Shown here one piece after another: positions 47,701-59,700 of a stretch of DNA of 64,000 nucleotides. The notes beneath the pieces are model-generated. The model ran no database searches. It had not been told where the DNA came from and worked only from the letters and a program-made list of their open reading frames with translations. Numbering within the stretch: the stretch's first letter is position 1; the number at the start of each line of letters is the position of its first letter. This stretch comes from Pseudopithomyces maydicus (Eukaryota > Ascomycota > Dothideomycetes > Pleosporales > Didymosphaeriaceae), in contig JANTUC010000010.1 in the NCBI GenBank assembly GCA_026873275.1, positions 124,001 to 188,000 of the forward strand, written 5' to 3'. A program made the translations under genes and the position numbers.

Positions 47701-50700
47701 TCTCTCACCTGAACATCCCATCTGGCATCTCCTCCGTTTCCTGACATGTCACTTGAACAGCATCGCGGAAGTCCGATAGATCCGCTTTAGTCCGGGCGGC
47801 GCGTCCCTCTCAACGTCCGCCGTGTCAGACAATCTGTTGGGGTGCTGCCCATTCAATTCGGTCCAAAACATGTGACCAATGCCACTGCGATTCCATATCA
47901 AGCGCCTGGACCTCATGCGCGACGAAACGCTGTCGCCAACGCAGAGACCTGGATCCCGGCCTCGTGCCCCTCCAGCTCCAGCTATGACTCCCACAATGCT
48001 CGCCCCGGGACCAAGCAAATCGCATCCACGGGCGGTGGCAATCGCCAGCTGGCTGTGTCCTCCCATCCTGCCATGATCCATGGAAAGAGAAGGCAAAATA
48101 AACACCAGGAGGCCAATTCTTGCGCAAGGCAGGGAGGTGGCAGGCGGTAGGCGGTAGGCGGTAGGCGGTCAAAAATACAATGTGGGTGACTCATGGCTCA
48201 GGAGTCCGAATGCCTGCTCAGTTAGTTAGCGAGCACCACGGCAACAGGCTTTTTCCCAGCAACACGACTGGCGCAGCAAACACGCAGCATGCAAGCGGGC
48301 GGAGCCTCGTGCGTCATCCCGTACCTGTTTCCCCCAATGCTGTGGGCGCAATTCTGGCCATAGCCGCCCGCCAGAATAGCTTCACCGTGGCTCCACGACC
48401 ACGTCGCTGGCAAGGCGCCCTGTATTTTGCACCATCCGCGCCAGGCTCTCGTTATCTGCCTACCTGTCTGCCTACCTGTTTGCTGGCAGAGCAGGGCAGC
48501 GCATGGCAGGGCATGGCAGCGCAGCGCACGGTACGGCAGCGTTACAGCTAAACCCTCCATATGATACATACCGGTGTTTGTTTTGATACAGGGGTTTTTT
48601 ATAAATTTTTTTTCCCGGCGCAAAAACCAAGTACAACTTTTCTGTCTGTCCGGCAGGATGCCAGCTTGCTCTGTCTATCCATCCGTCCTATCTTGCCCCC
48701 CGTCCGTCTGTCCCTCACTCCTGCCACACCCAACAGCCAGCTCATTCCCTCATCCCTCGTCCCCGCGGTCCCCTCGTCCCGGATGCCGTGTGAGCGTACG
48801 TCGAGTCTAGACGAGAGGAGGCCTCACCGCCCAGCTCACGCGTAATCTCTGCCTTTCTTTCTTTCTTCCTTCCTCCCTCGTATACATATCTCCATATGGC
48901 CCGGGTCGCGCAAGGAATACGTGTGTGTACTGTTCGAGCTTTTCCATCCGTGCCTCGACCGGGCGTCGGTGCACTGCTGCCTAGAGTCAGAGGCGCGATG
49001 CGTCGAATGCGATGATAGTACCCCGTGAGCGCGTGGCTGGCTGGCAACGCGGTTGGTGTACATACGTATATAGACGGCATGTACGTAGGCAGCCGCGTTT
49101 CAGAGGGCAATCCATCCCATCTCGACGACGCTTCTTACGTGCTGGGCGCGAGGAGCGCGAATCCAGCCCTGTGTGGGGAGAGTGAGTCATTCTCGCGAAA
49201 CGCGAGGGCGGTGCGGCGGCTGGGGTTTTGAATCCAGGTAGGATAGCAAAGAGGCCAGGAGTCGAAAGTGAGATGGCTACAAACAGGTTCTTCTCATTGC
49301 GGTGGTGCTGGTTTCGGTGAGCCATGTCTCTCTTCTCTCTGATTATCATACATACGCGTTTTCGTTCCTCATACTCCACGCCGTTTACCCACCGCATAGC
49401 CCGCCAAAATATATATACTTTCTCTTTTCTTTTACAACCCACACTCCTTCCATAATGTCTGAAAGAGACATATACGGTCATCCAGACCACGCCCGTAGAA
49501 AGAAACACCGCTATCGTGACCCAGACCCAGATTCAGATTTAGATTCACACTCCAGCATCTACCCCACGGAATGACCACTCCACCCCCCTCATTCTATCTT
49601 TCTACCCTTTATATATATGTAAAACCACGTCTATACCGCACTACTCCACCTCTCATCGTCCCACTCCCAAACCAAACCATAAGCGGTGAAGTGAACGGGG
49701 CATGTAATATACGTATATTCCACCTCTATATCGCTTCTCGTGTGAACATTGGCAGCCTGTATGATACATGCCATGCATTTGCGTGCTTTATTGATCGAGG
49801 TAAGGGGAATGGGTGGTGTGTTTTGTTCGTTTATACTGTAGTTCAGTTTGGGGCTATGAAGCGTAGGAAATATGGTGTCTAATTTGGTGTGAGGGTGTGA
49901 GTGGTGAGTTTGCTTTACTGGTGATGTGTAGATGTGTAGATGGATAGATAGATAGATACAATCTGGTGCTACATTGGGTAGATGGAGGTACAATGGTGCG
50001 CATAGTACTGCTGAAATGCGATGTTGACTCAGGAAGGAGACGAGTGCTTAGAAGGACATCGAAGCATGTCTTGATAACTGAATGCATGAGTTTCTTATTA
50101 AAGGTATTGGAGAGTGTACGGGACTCAGAGTGCCGTGAAGTTGTCGATTCTCGGTGTTAGATATGGAAATTGAGTGTTTCTTTCCTCGAGAGATACTGCA
50201 TCTGGTGGAGTTTCAGACTTCTCCTTGTTCGTTTGTCTACATGAGGATTCTTGAACTGGTGAGCCGCGAACAATAGACCTACAAAAGACATTCTCCCCTC
50301 TCCCTCATAGGATCTCTAATCAGACTATTGCGATAATCGATGAGACCCAGGCTAGAAAGTGAGATCTATCTCGGGGCATTCTCAAACAGTAATTCCATTC
50401 TCAAAGACCACTTCTAGTGAAAGAACTTCTTCGAATCCTCGCTGTTTTCACCGAAGACATCTCCCTCTACATGGTTACATGCCCACTCAATAAAAGCTCT
50501 GGATCCACTATACGCTAAACGAGTGATGGTGGGCAGGTCGGGTAGTTGACGCACTGCTGCGACGTTATAGTATTGACTTGGATATCACCAGAAAGGAAAC
50601 CTGTGCTGTGTTGAAATGGGCAGTTACTTCTGGAACAAAACTTCTTATTCGGGTATTGGTTGCTGATAGCCTGCTTGTGCTAAATGAGGAGTGCGTAATC

Positions 50701-51047
50701 AGATGCATCCTCGATGGCGGAATGTTGGGCATGGCAGTTACTTGCTTCGCATAACAGCTTGATATGGTCGTCACTCTTTCACAACTGGAAGAATCATTTA
50801 TCACCGGCATAATGATTATACTCTGCAAAGGTAAAAAAGATTGTAGGTGCCTTAGAAGCACAACGCTGTGTATCCACGCCGTGAAGAACGCAAGCTCCCA
50901 ACGTAGTCCTTCTCTCCGCACCCAAAAAGTCATACATCCACATCGTAGTATGTATAAGTCCTCGACACACTACCCCTCTCAGCACCCGACGTCGAGCCTA
51001 CTCAGCATCAGGTTCCTTCCCACCATCCGCCTCCTCCTCCCCCTCCC
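44724..51047. other. 6.3-kb gene desert
   Basis: No supportable gene on either strand. 44.7-48.5 kb is GC-rich with mutually overlapping open frames of random-looking composition. 48.5-50.2 kb contains pyrimidine tracts and short repeats. 50.2-51.0 kb is unremarkable. A possible small ORF at 49455 is listed separately. Confidence 0.55.
49455..49574 (+). CDS. Possible small ORF (39 aa), charged peptide
   Basis: ATG in a pyrimidine-rich leader (TTCCATAATGTC), coding for a strongly charged 39-residue peptide beginning MSERDIYGHPDHARRKKHRY, then alternating Asp-Pro/Asp-Ser residues and a stop. The leader and hydrophilic composition resemble the start of a real gene. No family is recognised and no following exon is visible, so this may be chance. 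Confidence 0.25.
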   Translation: MSERDIYGHPDHARRKKHRYRDPDPDSDLDSHSSIYPTE

Positions 51048-52401
51048 CTAAAACCCCATCATCTCCCCCTCCTCCCCCTCATCCACCTTCCCCTTCCCCT
51101 TCCCCATCCCCTCTTCCACCAACCCATCCTCCTTCCCCCTCACCCCCTTATACACAAGCCACTCCCTCCCCGACGACGGCGGGCTAAAATCCACGCCAAT
51201 CCACCCATCAACATCCTCCCAATACCTCGCCCTCGCGAACCCCCCTCCCTCTCGCAAATCCCCTCCGCCATCCGCGCCAACCTCCCCGCCTCGTTCTTCC
51301 CCTCCAACCACTTCCCCCTCATCCCCGCGTTCGACCGCACAGCCTCGTCCTCGAGCCGCAGCAGCTCCCCCGTCGCCTGGTCGCACCCGTACGGCGCCAG
51401 GCTGACGGCGAGCACGCGGAGGCTTTTCAGCGCGATGCCGCATTTGCCCAGGAAGGTGCGCACGTAGGAGACGGTTAGGTGGGCGCCGGCTTTGAGGTCG
51501 CGGGGTGGTGTGTCGCTCTGAGCGTCTCCGCCGTTCTCCTCCTCCCCTCCTTCCTCCATCGCCTTCGCCTTTGCCTTCGCCTTCTTCCTCCTCTCCATCA
51601 CCATCCACACCTCCTCCGCCGCAGCCCCATACTCCGCCACCACAACCCGAATCAACCCCGCATTTCTCGCTCCGATCTTGCCCAAAAACCGCCCCGAGAA
51701 GTTGTCCGGCCGATTGCACAGCTCCCCAAAGTCAAACACGTTCTCGCCGTACAGCACCTGCGTGGCCTCGGCGTGCACGAGCCGACACGTGAGCAGGATG
51801 GCGGTGTGCATTTTGGCCTGCTGGCGGGTGGCTCTTTGGGGGCCGCGCCAGGTGGGGAGGAGGCGGTCGGAGGAGACGAGGAGGTGGTGGTAGATTGTGG
51901 AGCGGAGCTCGGGGGGAGGGAGAGGAGGGGGAAGGCGGGGCGGGGCTTGGGGGTGGGAGGGGGTGGGTGGTGGGGAGGGAGGTTTGGTGGTGGTGGTAGT
52001 TGAGGAGGGCGGCGGTGCGCCATTCGGAGGGGGAGGGAGGAGGGTGGTTCTGGTGGCGTTAGCGAGGTGTGGATATGTATGTATGTATGCATGTATGTAT
52101 ACGTACTGATGAACTGGGGGGCGGGTGAGGGAGATTCCTCGCGCTGTCCGATTGGAGGGTCCGACGTTGAGATGGTGGCATCCTTGATGGGACGAGAGGT
52201 GCGAAAGGGAGTGTCGAGCACCCAGGGCTTGCGAGGTGTTACCTGCTTACGGCTGGAATCTTCTGTCTGCGAGCAAACAATTGGCTTGCGTCGTGGATTC
52301 TTGTTTTGTACGGGTAGCAGGGGAGTCTTGGTCTTGGTGAGTAGCGAGTGCAGTCTGGCCATGCGCACGTCCTCGGGCTCGCTCACGGATTCCTCGTACA
52401 T
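51048..52401 (-). CDS. 2EXR/F-box-like domain protein, frame broken at two sites
   Basis: Fungus-specific type of protein with a short F-box-like helix pair. Exon 1 (52107-52401) starts MYEESVSEPEDVRMARLHSL; a 57-nt intron (52050-52106) follows, with donor GTACGT and a CTAAC branch. Exon 2 begins with a Pro-rich linker and then PRPAFPLLSLPP, which one extra base in the G6 run 51911-51916 joins to ELRSTIYHHLLVSSDRLLP. This is the classic LPxELR-x-IY domain start, followed by AILLTCRLVHAEATQVLYGE. A second extra base in the C6 run 51240-51245 joins ICEREGG to FARARYWEDVDGWIGVDF. The total is 1299 nt (432 aa). The frame of the Pro-rich linker is uncertain because several C runs occur there. Cellular role unknown. 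Confidence 0.68.
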
Positions 52402-53416
52402 GGCTTCCTTGTCGTGTCTTATTCTGCTGCTGGGTGCTTCCCACGTTGCGGCTATCCGGTGCGGAATGCGGTCCTATGTATTTGCACAGGCGGGTGGTAG
52501 GATATATGCAGTACAAACCGAGACTACAGGCCGCCGTGCTATACAAACCCGTACGAAGGTATATATCCAACTAGTCGTGCACCACGTAGTCCCCAACCGA
52601 CGCAGTCTCCAGTGCAAAGGACCAGACCCTTGAAGATATGTAGCTATAACGAGTATGTAGACTGTCGATCTCTAGGCTGCAACAGCTGCCTTCGCAAACG
52701 GCCAATCCAGAGGGGTAGCCAAGCAAGCAGCGTGAAGCTGCGTCTGAGAGGGCGAAGTTTATCTAGGTACGAGCGACACTAAGGCTCCGATTGGGCTTTA
52801 TGTCAAGGGCGGATGCGGGCACACGTGCGAGTGAGAACGCGCTCACGCGCCGGGGACGCGAGCTAGCGCGGTGGCCGGCCCCGGGGGACGCGACGTCACG
52901 AGGCCTGGGCGCGGGTGAAGTGTTAGGTATTCTCAACGAAAGGAATTAGGCACTGTCGCTCAGCGTCGGATGCCTAGCTGTGAGATGCCCACTTCTCAGG
53001 TATGTTTGCGGAGGTGTATCGTGCTGGGCGGAAAAAAGTTTGTGTCAGAGGAGACGGAATGAGGTAGTGAATGAAGTATGGTGAGACGTGAACTGAAGTG
53101 GGGGCCTGGTGTTAAATTTGAAAATTGATATATGTGAATATGTGTATTCATATGAGACGTATATACAAGTATGTATAAGTTCATGTGCATCCGACCGTAT
53201 AACAGTACAACTGTACAACCGCACGACCCTGCTAAATAATCTAGTCGCTCAGTCAATCAAGGGTATCTCCCGTCCTATTCATCCATCGTTCCATCATTCC
53301 ATCATTCCAGCTCCATCTATCTCACAACGCACTCGCTCGCTGATCCAAGAAACAAGAAACCCTCCCAATTCGACCATACCAATCACCTCTTCCTCCTATA
53401 TATACACACACACCCC
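52402..53416. other. Intergenic region, nothing recognised
   Basis: About 1 kb between two minus-strand genes, holding the promoter of the 2EXR gene and the 3' UTR of the zinc-finger gene. Open frames on both strands have no family features. Confidence 0.55.
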
Positions 53417-55724
53417 TCACATCCCACGCTTCCTCCTCCCTAACCTAATCAGATCGCCCTCGCCCGCACGCTTATTCCACTCGTCCGTCTCGCGGCGCAC
53501 CCCCTCGCGATACATCCTCGCCTCGTCGCTGCCGTCGACCAGGAGCCCCGGACAGTGTCCCGAGCGTCGAAGATGCCTCTTTAAATTCTCCCAACGGCAG
53601 TCAGGCTTGAAGGTGCAGCCAGGGTGGGGGCACCTGTAAGGACGCAGGGTCTAGTCGTGCGTTAGTCGCCATGTCACATCACATCACATCACGGTCGAGA
53701 TCGGATGAGGGAAGGACCTCCCCAGGAGGATAAGAGAACAAAATATAGAGATGGGGAATCGGCAGGTGGCGAGGTCCGGAAAGTATAGGTTAGGATGAGG
53801 AAAAGTACCATCCGGTTACATACCTGATGAGTCCTCTCGTGCTTACTAAGATTCGAACTATCGGCGCAGGAGAAGTCGCAGAACCGACACTTATGCGGCT
53901 TCTTGCCCTCGTGCAGGGCGCTAATGTGCGTCTGCAGCTGCGTGTGCGTGGTCGTCGTGTAGCCGCAGCGGTCGCAGACATACGGGCGTTCCCCGGTGTG
54001 AGTGCGCTCGTGGTTGTCCTTCGCCTGGTTGGTGGCGAACGTCTTGGTGCAACCCGCGAAGCTGCAGGCGTAGGGACGGTGGCCTGCGTGCGCGAGGAGG
54101 TGCCGCGCGAGCTTGGAGCGCTGCTTGAAATCCTTGGTCGCGGCGTCGCAACCTTCCCAGTGGCAGGTGCAGTGGGCGCAGTGGTCGACGTGCGTGGTTT
54201 TGATGTGCTTGTGGAGGGCTTCAGGGGTTGAGAATGCGGCGAGGCAGAGGATTCCTGGGGCGTGTTGCCATTTGCAGATGCAGGGGTTGGAAGGGTCTGA
54301 GATGACTGAAGAGATGGCCGAGGACCGTGGGCTGAGGTCAGGATGGAGTTCAGCGCTGAGTGGAATCGCGCTGGTGGGAAGGGGTATGTCGGGTTTGAGC
54401 TCAAGCTGGGTGGTCGGTATGTCGAAAGCCGGCTTGGGACTTTTGGCTCCCGCGCTCTGGAAGGCATCCGAGTAGTGAGATTGCGGAAGGAGCCATGTGG
54501 TATCATTGAAGCCGTATAGAGGATCGTTAATACCGTGGTCGAAGAAGTTCATGCCGGGATGAGTAGGCGCAGCGGATAAAGACGTTCCAGGTTGGCCGGA
54601 TTGCAACCCAAAGTTCAGGAAGTTGCTCGCCAACCCGTTGCCTTCTGCAACGGACGCATTCCAGACATCGAGGTGTTCCTGGGGAGCGGTAGGACAGTCG
54701 CCACAGGCCCGGGTCTCTCCGTGGCAGCATGAGTTATCGATGTGACAGTGGTCCCCGGGAATGTTAAGGTAGCACTGTGCACTGGCCGGGAGGTTTGGCA
54801 TAGGAGAGGGATGACTGCTGAATGCACTTTCAATAGAAGTGTAGTTACCCGGAGACAATGCAGGCGTGGCTGCGCTGGAGGCAATGGTAGTCCCATGACC
54901 ATGGCTCACTGTGTCGTGAGCTTGAGAGTAGCAGGGATAGGTCTCATATCCCGACAGACGAGGATCGAAACCATGCTGCCTCTCTTGGAAGTGGCACCGA
55001 GTATCGTCATAGCAGAAGATTGTGCCTGCTGAAGTGGGAGCCGAGTGGGCGAAGTGGCATTCGCTGTCCGGGTCCCCTAGCGGACACGGCTGAGCGTCGC
55101 ACTTTTGGCAGAAACATGGATCATCAACGTCGGTCGATTTGGTGCACTCCGGGTCGGCACACGGGTCCTCGCAGGCAACTTCTGCGCAGTGAGGGTCCCA
55201 GCAAACATCTTCTTCGGAGCACTGTTCGTCGCCCGGGCACGGCAGCGCGCAAGGGGAGTCGCAGGAGGCGGTATCCAGATCGCACCCTTGGCAGAACTGC
55301 TCGAAACAAAGATCCGGAAACTGTTGGTCCGAGGTCGAGACAGGTTGATCGGCAGTAACATTGTGGTACTCGCCTACTTTGACAGCCGAAGCCTTGCGCT
55401 TGGAAGGGCGACTGTCTTCGCAGGAGTGACAGGCGGGCTTGGGTTTACGAGCACTAGGGGCACTTGGGTCACCATGCTCAGCCCAAGAAGGTGTCCCCGC
55501 GGCTGCTCCCGGGGCGGTGGGTTTGAAATCACTCAATATGACATCGTTCGCATTGCGCTTTGAACCAGCCAGCGGCGTGGGCAAGGCGAGCATAGGATCC
55601 AGGGGGAGGAGTGGTCGTCACCGCCGTAAGCAGAGTCGCAGTCGCTTCCTTGAAACGTGTAAGCCATGCTGGCTCGATCTGAGAAGTCTGGGGCAGATTG
55701 AAGGTCTGAAATTTTGGAGGTCAT
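53417..55724 (-). CDS. C2H2 zinc-finger protein with cysteine-rich N-terminal region, frame broken by one base
   Basis: Putative DNA-binding regulator. Exon 1 (53824-55724) and exon 2 (53417-53650) are joined across a 173-nt intron. The chosen start gives MTSKISDLQSAPDFSDRASM. One extra base in the G5 run 55602-55606 joins GGDDHSSP to LDPMLALPTPLAGSKR; total 2136 nt (711 aa). Residues about 140-223 hold 17 cysteines in 84 positions (spacings like CxxC, CxxxC, CxxxxC), rich in Asp, Glu and Pro. The C-terminal third has six C2H2-type fingers, for example YACSFAGCTKTFATNQ, YVCDRCGYTTTTHTQLQTH, HKCRFCDFSCADSSNLSKH and, across the intron, YRCPHPGCTFKPDCRWENL. TGERP and GKKPH linkers connect three of them. 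An alternative ATG within the frame is at 55670. The cysteine-rich part may bind metal; the target genes are unknown. Confidence 0.88.
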
Positions 55725-56305
55725 ACAGGCTGAGTCCCGGACATCAAGGTGCTCGCGTGCACAAAACGACACAGTGCGACGCACCTTCCCGACCAAACGC
55801 TAAAGTAAACGGATTTCTGGTTCTGCAGCACTGGAACTGGTGTCCCGCCAGTTCCTCATGAAAATAGCTCGAGAAAAATGATCTTGCCTGCGGTGATGGT
55901 TGTTTCGTAGGCATGTTCGGACACTGCGGCGGAGAGATCGCATTTCGTTAGCCCGACCTGACTAATCGGCATACTTCCTGCATTCATTGGCCGTTTGATG
56001 CGCTGCCGTCATTGCGCGCCAGCTGTATCACTATTTCCTCTGCTTGCGATGAGTTTCCCAGACACTCGCCTTCCAGACGTAGCCCGCGCCGTTTTGAGGC
56101 TCCGGCAGTGGCTGCAGGCGTGCACACCAACACCATGTGAATAAGGGTCGCCCAGGCCCCGACGTTATGTAACCCTTCGCGCCTGCACGTCCATGTGCCG
56201 CCTCTGCAGCAAACGGACCCCCGCGCCCAGCCCGTGGGCCTGTCACCTCCGCGTCTCGCCCATTCGCCGACTCCACACTCCACTCGACATCCATTCACCA
56301 TCCCC
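55725..56305. other. Shared divergent promoter region, zinc-finger gene / small myristoylated protein gene
   Basis: About 580 bp between divergent start codons. No gene or repeat is recognised. Confidence 0.5.
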
Positions 56306-56798
56306 ATGGGCAACCTTTGCGGCAAGTCCTCCAAGGACGAGAACTTCCAGGGCCCAGGCCGAACGCTGGGCTCCGCTCCTGCGCCCGCGACCAAAGCATC
56401 CGTGCCAGCACGAGTTGCGAACGAGGGCGGCCCGAGCAGCGCGAAGCCCAAAGTCACGGGTCCCGGGCGCACCGTTGGAGGTGGGAGCAGCAACGATGGG
56501 GGGAACGATCCCCGTGCAGCGGCCGCAGCGGCAGCAGAGGTGCGTAGCGTCGAGTCCAAGAGCGGGAAGCCTGCGGTCAGGCCCATGGTGACCACGGCCT
56601 GGATGTAGACCGCAAGAGTTGGCTAACGGGTGTCATCACCACCAGGCCCGCTTCAACAAGCCCGTGACTGGAGACCTGGCCAAGAAGCTTGAAGAGCAGA
56701 AGAAGCAGACGCACAGCCAGACGCTGCAACAGGCTGCGCGCGAGAACCTGGCGCATCGCAATGCTGATTCCAACGCCGAGACGCGAAACTGGAACTGA
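56306..56798 (+). CDS. Small probably N-myristoylated protein, unknown function
   Basis: Exons 56306-56539 and 56646-56798, joined across a 106-nt intron (donor GTGCGT, acceptor CACCAG), give 128 aa. The N-terminus MGNLCGKSSKDENFQGPGR fits the N-myristoylation rule (Gly2, small residue at position 6), with Cys5 available for palmitoylation, so membrane attachment is likely. The middle is disordered (Gly, Ala, Ser, Pro). Exon 2 reads ARFNKPVTGDLAKKLEEQKK and then THSQTLQQAARENLAHRN, probably a single amphipathic helix. Reading through the intron ends at 56608 and gives a 100-aa form without the helix, so splicing could switch the C-terminus. No function is assigned. Confidence 0.75.
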
Positions 56799-59700
56799 GC
56801 AGTTGCTCGCTCGCAGCCACGACATCTCGGAAGACAGCCGGATCACAGCCGGATCACAGCCGGATCACTCGGCTCAAGTCTTCTTGGCGGGTACCAAGGT
56901 TAATCTCAACCACCTTCTTTGCACCAGATGTTCAGATCAACCAGAGGCTCTTCCCATCATCGTACACACGACCGCTACTTCAGCTTCTCGAAGATGTGAT
57001 CGTTTCGCATAAATCGAGTTGGTTATCGATGCATGCATGCCATACCCCACTGGCGGACTCGATATCGTCATTTTCATTTCTGAGCGTTGTCCCTGAACGT
57101 CCGAGGAGGAAAAACACACTTTTCCGTATTCCCACCAGCCCATAGATTCTCGAATGTGGACTGATGACCAGTCTCGCATTATTTCACGTACTGGAAGAAA
57201 AACTATTCAATATGTTACATCGCAACGATGATTCTCGCCATGAACGTGAACGTGAACATGAATTTGCCTTCAGATAATAAGAAAAGTTCTGTATCGAGCC
57301 AACAAAGTACAAATCATCTCGTTCTTTCCAAAGGCGTTGTGGGTCTATACGTAGAAACGAGATATATATATACATATTTCGTACAAGCCACGAATAACTT
57401 CCTGTGTAGTAATTTCTTTAAACAAATGCATTCCCAGCACATACAAGCTCGGGACCATGTTGCCTATATCTTCATGCGAGGTATGTTTTCATGTTTTCAG
57501 TTAACGTCGTGAGGATCAGTACGGGTCATGCCGACTCCAGCCAACGGCAAACTAGACGCAACGAATCCAACAATGATGAGTAGCAGAGCAACATACCAAA
57601 CATGAGAGGGTGAAAGTGATTTACCATGCGAGGTAGTAGGCTGCATGGTATCTATTTTCCGTGAGTGGAAATGTATGTGTGCTACATCGTAGTGACCTGA
57701 GATAAAATGCGTACACCATCATTCCAATAGGGCTCATCTTTCTAACGACAGCCTGCGTAATACTTACTAGGTAAGGTAATAAGACAAGTTCATTGGCAAG
57801 CTTACTTCTCAGGACCCGCTGATACCACCGTTTCGACATACAGCGTGTACATGGTCCCGCACTTCTCTTCACGTCCCTTCATCCCATGGCATATCTCATA
57901 TCTCCCCGCTGCACCTCTATCCAATGCATCTCCTACCCTCAATCTACCATCCACCACTATCTAGAAATTCTAATCCAACCCTCACACCATTCAAAATTAA
58001 TCTATTTTTTTCTTTTTTTGTCTTTCTGTCCAAGAAGAGACTAAACCACCACACCACACCACACCACACATCCACTAACCACCACCACCACTATTAAGAA
58101 AAAAACCCCCCCAAATATAGACACAAACCCAAAAACGCAAAACCCAGCTACCCGTAGAAAAAAATAAATCGTATGTTATTAGTGGTGACTTGGTTAGTTG
58201 TACCTATATCCACACACACACACATGTGCACACCCGCCCGGAACGCTCCCCATCCGGTCTTGGCAGCGGCTACGCAGCGCACCGGGCGGCGCGGGAACGC
58301 AGGTTGGTGTCGATCCGGGGCGGGCGCAAAAAGTTTTGTACTGGAGTGCTTGTTTTGCTAAGAGCTAAGAGGTGGGTTTGTGTTTAAAAGGTGGGTATGC
58401 ACATGTGTTTGGGGGGAGTTGTGTGTTGGGTAGAGTAGAGGAGGTGTTTCGATTTCCGGGTGGTGGTGGTGGTTAGGTGGTCGTCGGGGAATTTGGTATG
58501 GAGCTAGAGCCCTGGAGCTTAAAGGTGGAGGTGGTATGGACAAGCACGTGGTGTGGTAATGATGGATGGATGTATTGTGGATTCTATTTTGGTGCGTAGT
58601 ATGTAGGGGTCGTGGGAAGGTGCGCGTGCATGTATGTGCAGAATGCAGGTTCAAGACTAGGACGAGCAGGAGAACGGAATCTCGCGGTTTGGCACGCTGC
58701 TGATGTACATACATACAAACATACACACATAGATACATACATACATTCACACGTTGTGCGTCGTGCGATACGAGGCACGTCTACATACATACGTCAGGCC
58801 GGAAGACGCTACCCACCGCGGACGGAGTGTGGTCCAGAAAAGGTTTCAGCAGCGGTGGTCGGCGAGACATTTGCACGTGGGTGGTGGTGGTGGCCGGGTG
58901 GGGTGGGGTACCTGATGCTGATGGGGGCGGATGCTTCCTTTGGGCGTTGGAGGCGTTTCAGCTTGATCGGATAGCGGCGATGCATCCATCTGGCGCTATC
59001 GTGACAACGCGAGATTGATAAACGAGTCGGTGGTACCTGGCGTCGGGGACGCTAGCGGTAGGATGGATACATATACACATACTTGGCGGAGGTCTTGGAA
59101 GGGGAGGAAGAGCGTGCATTGTCTTAGAGGGGATGTGCTCCGGTTGATGGTGGTTGGGCAGCAGTGGCTTCGTGAGCGTTTGCATAATCGGTGTACGTGG
59201 GCCGTATCCGCAAGGCCTCGAGACCTTGGAGTAAGGCCGAGTCGGCATCCAGAAGCAGGATGGTGAACGCTGACGGAGTTGATCCTGTGTGTTCGTGCGA
59301 GGCTGTTTTCTGGCTTGCTAGAGTATGATGTGGCAGTTGGTTGGAAGGTCAAACGGATCACGTCTGAGACGACACCGACCGATCGGGCACGTAAAAGCGA
59401 CAAGCACCACGGCGGGGTAGCAAGTGACAGGTATAGTAGGCCTGGAGCTATTGACACGCTGACAAAACCTGAGGATGCAGATTCAAAGAGCTTGCGCATG
59501 CGCTCAGCAGTCGGTGAATCTTGACAATGCGGGTAAACTGGAGAGAGCAGCGGCGACTCGTTCGAGCAGTCGACTCCAAGCAAGCAGTGTCAAGATGTCA
59601 AAGACAATGGGCAGAACAGCAGTTCGGCTGAAATGGACGGCGGTGACATTTGCGTCGCAGCTGAGACGTACCTGGGTAGCACGGTAGCAGGGCGCCCTAA

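Noticed and set aside
48184..48195. Perfect TGACTCA (Gcn4/CpcA) site
   Set aside because: It stands alone in a gene desert with no target gene nearby, so chance occurrence is likely.
51940..51960. A third one-base error in the 2EXR protein linker (G5 run at 51949)
   Set aside because: I first considered it to explain a different reading of the Pro-rich linker, but the splice phase and total length are already consistent with only two corrections.
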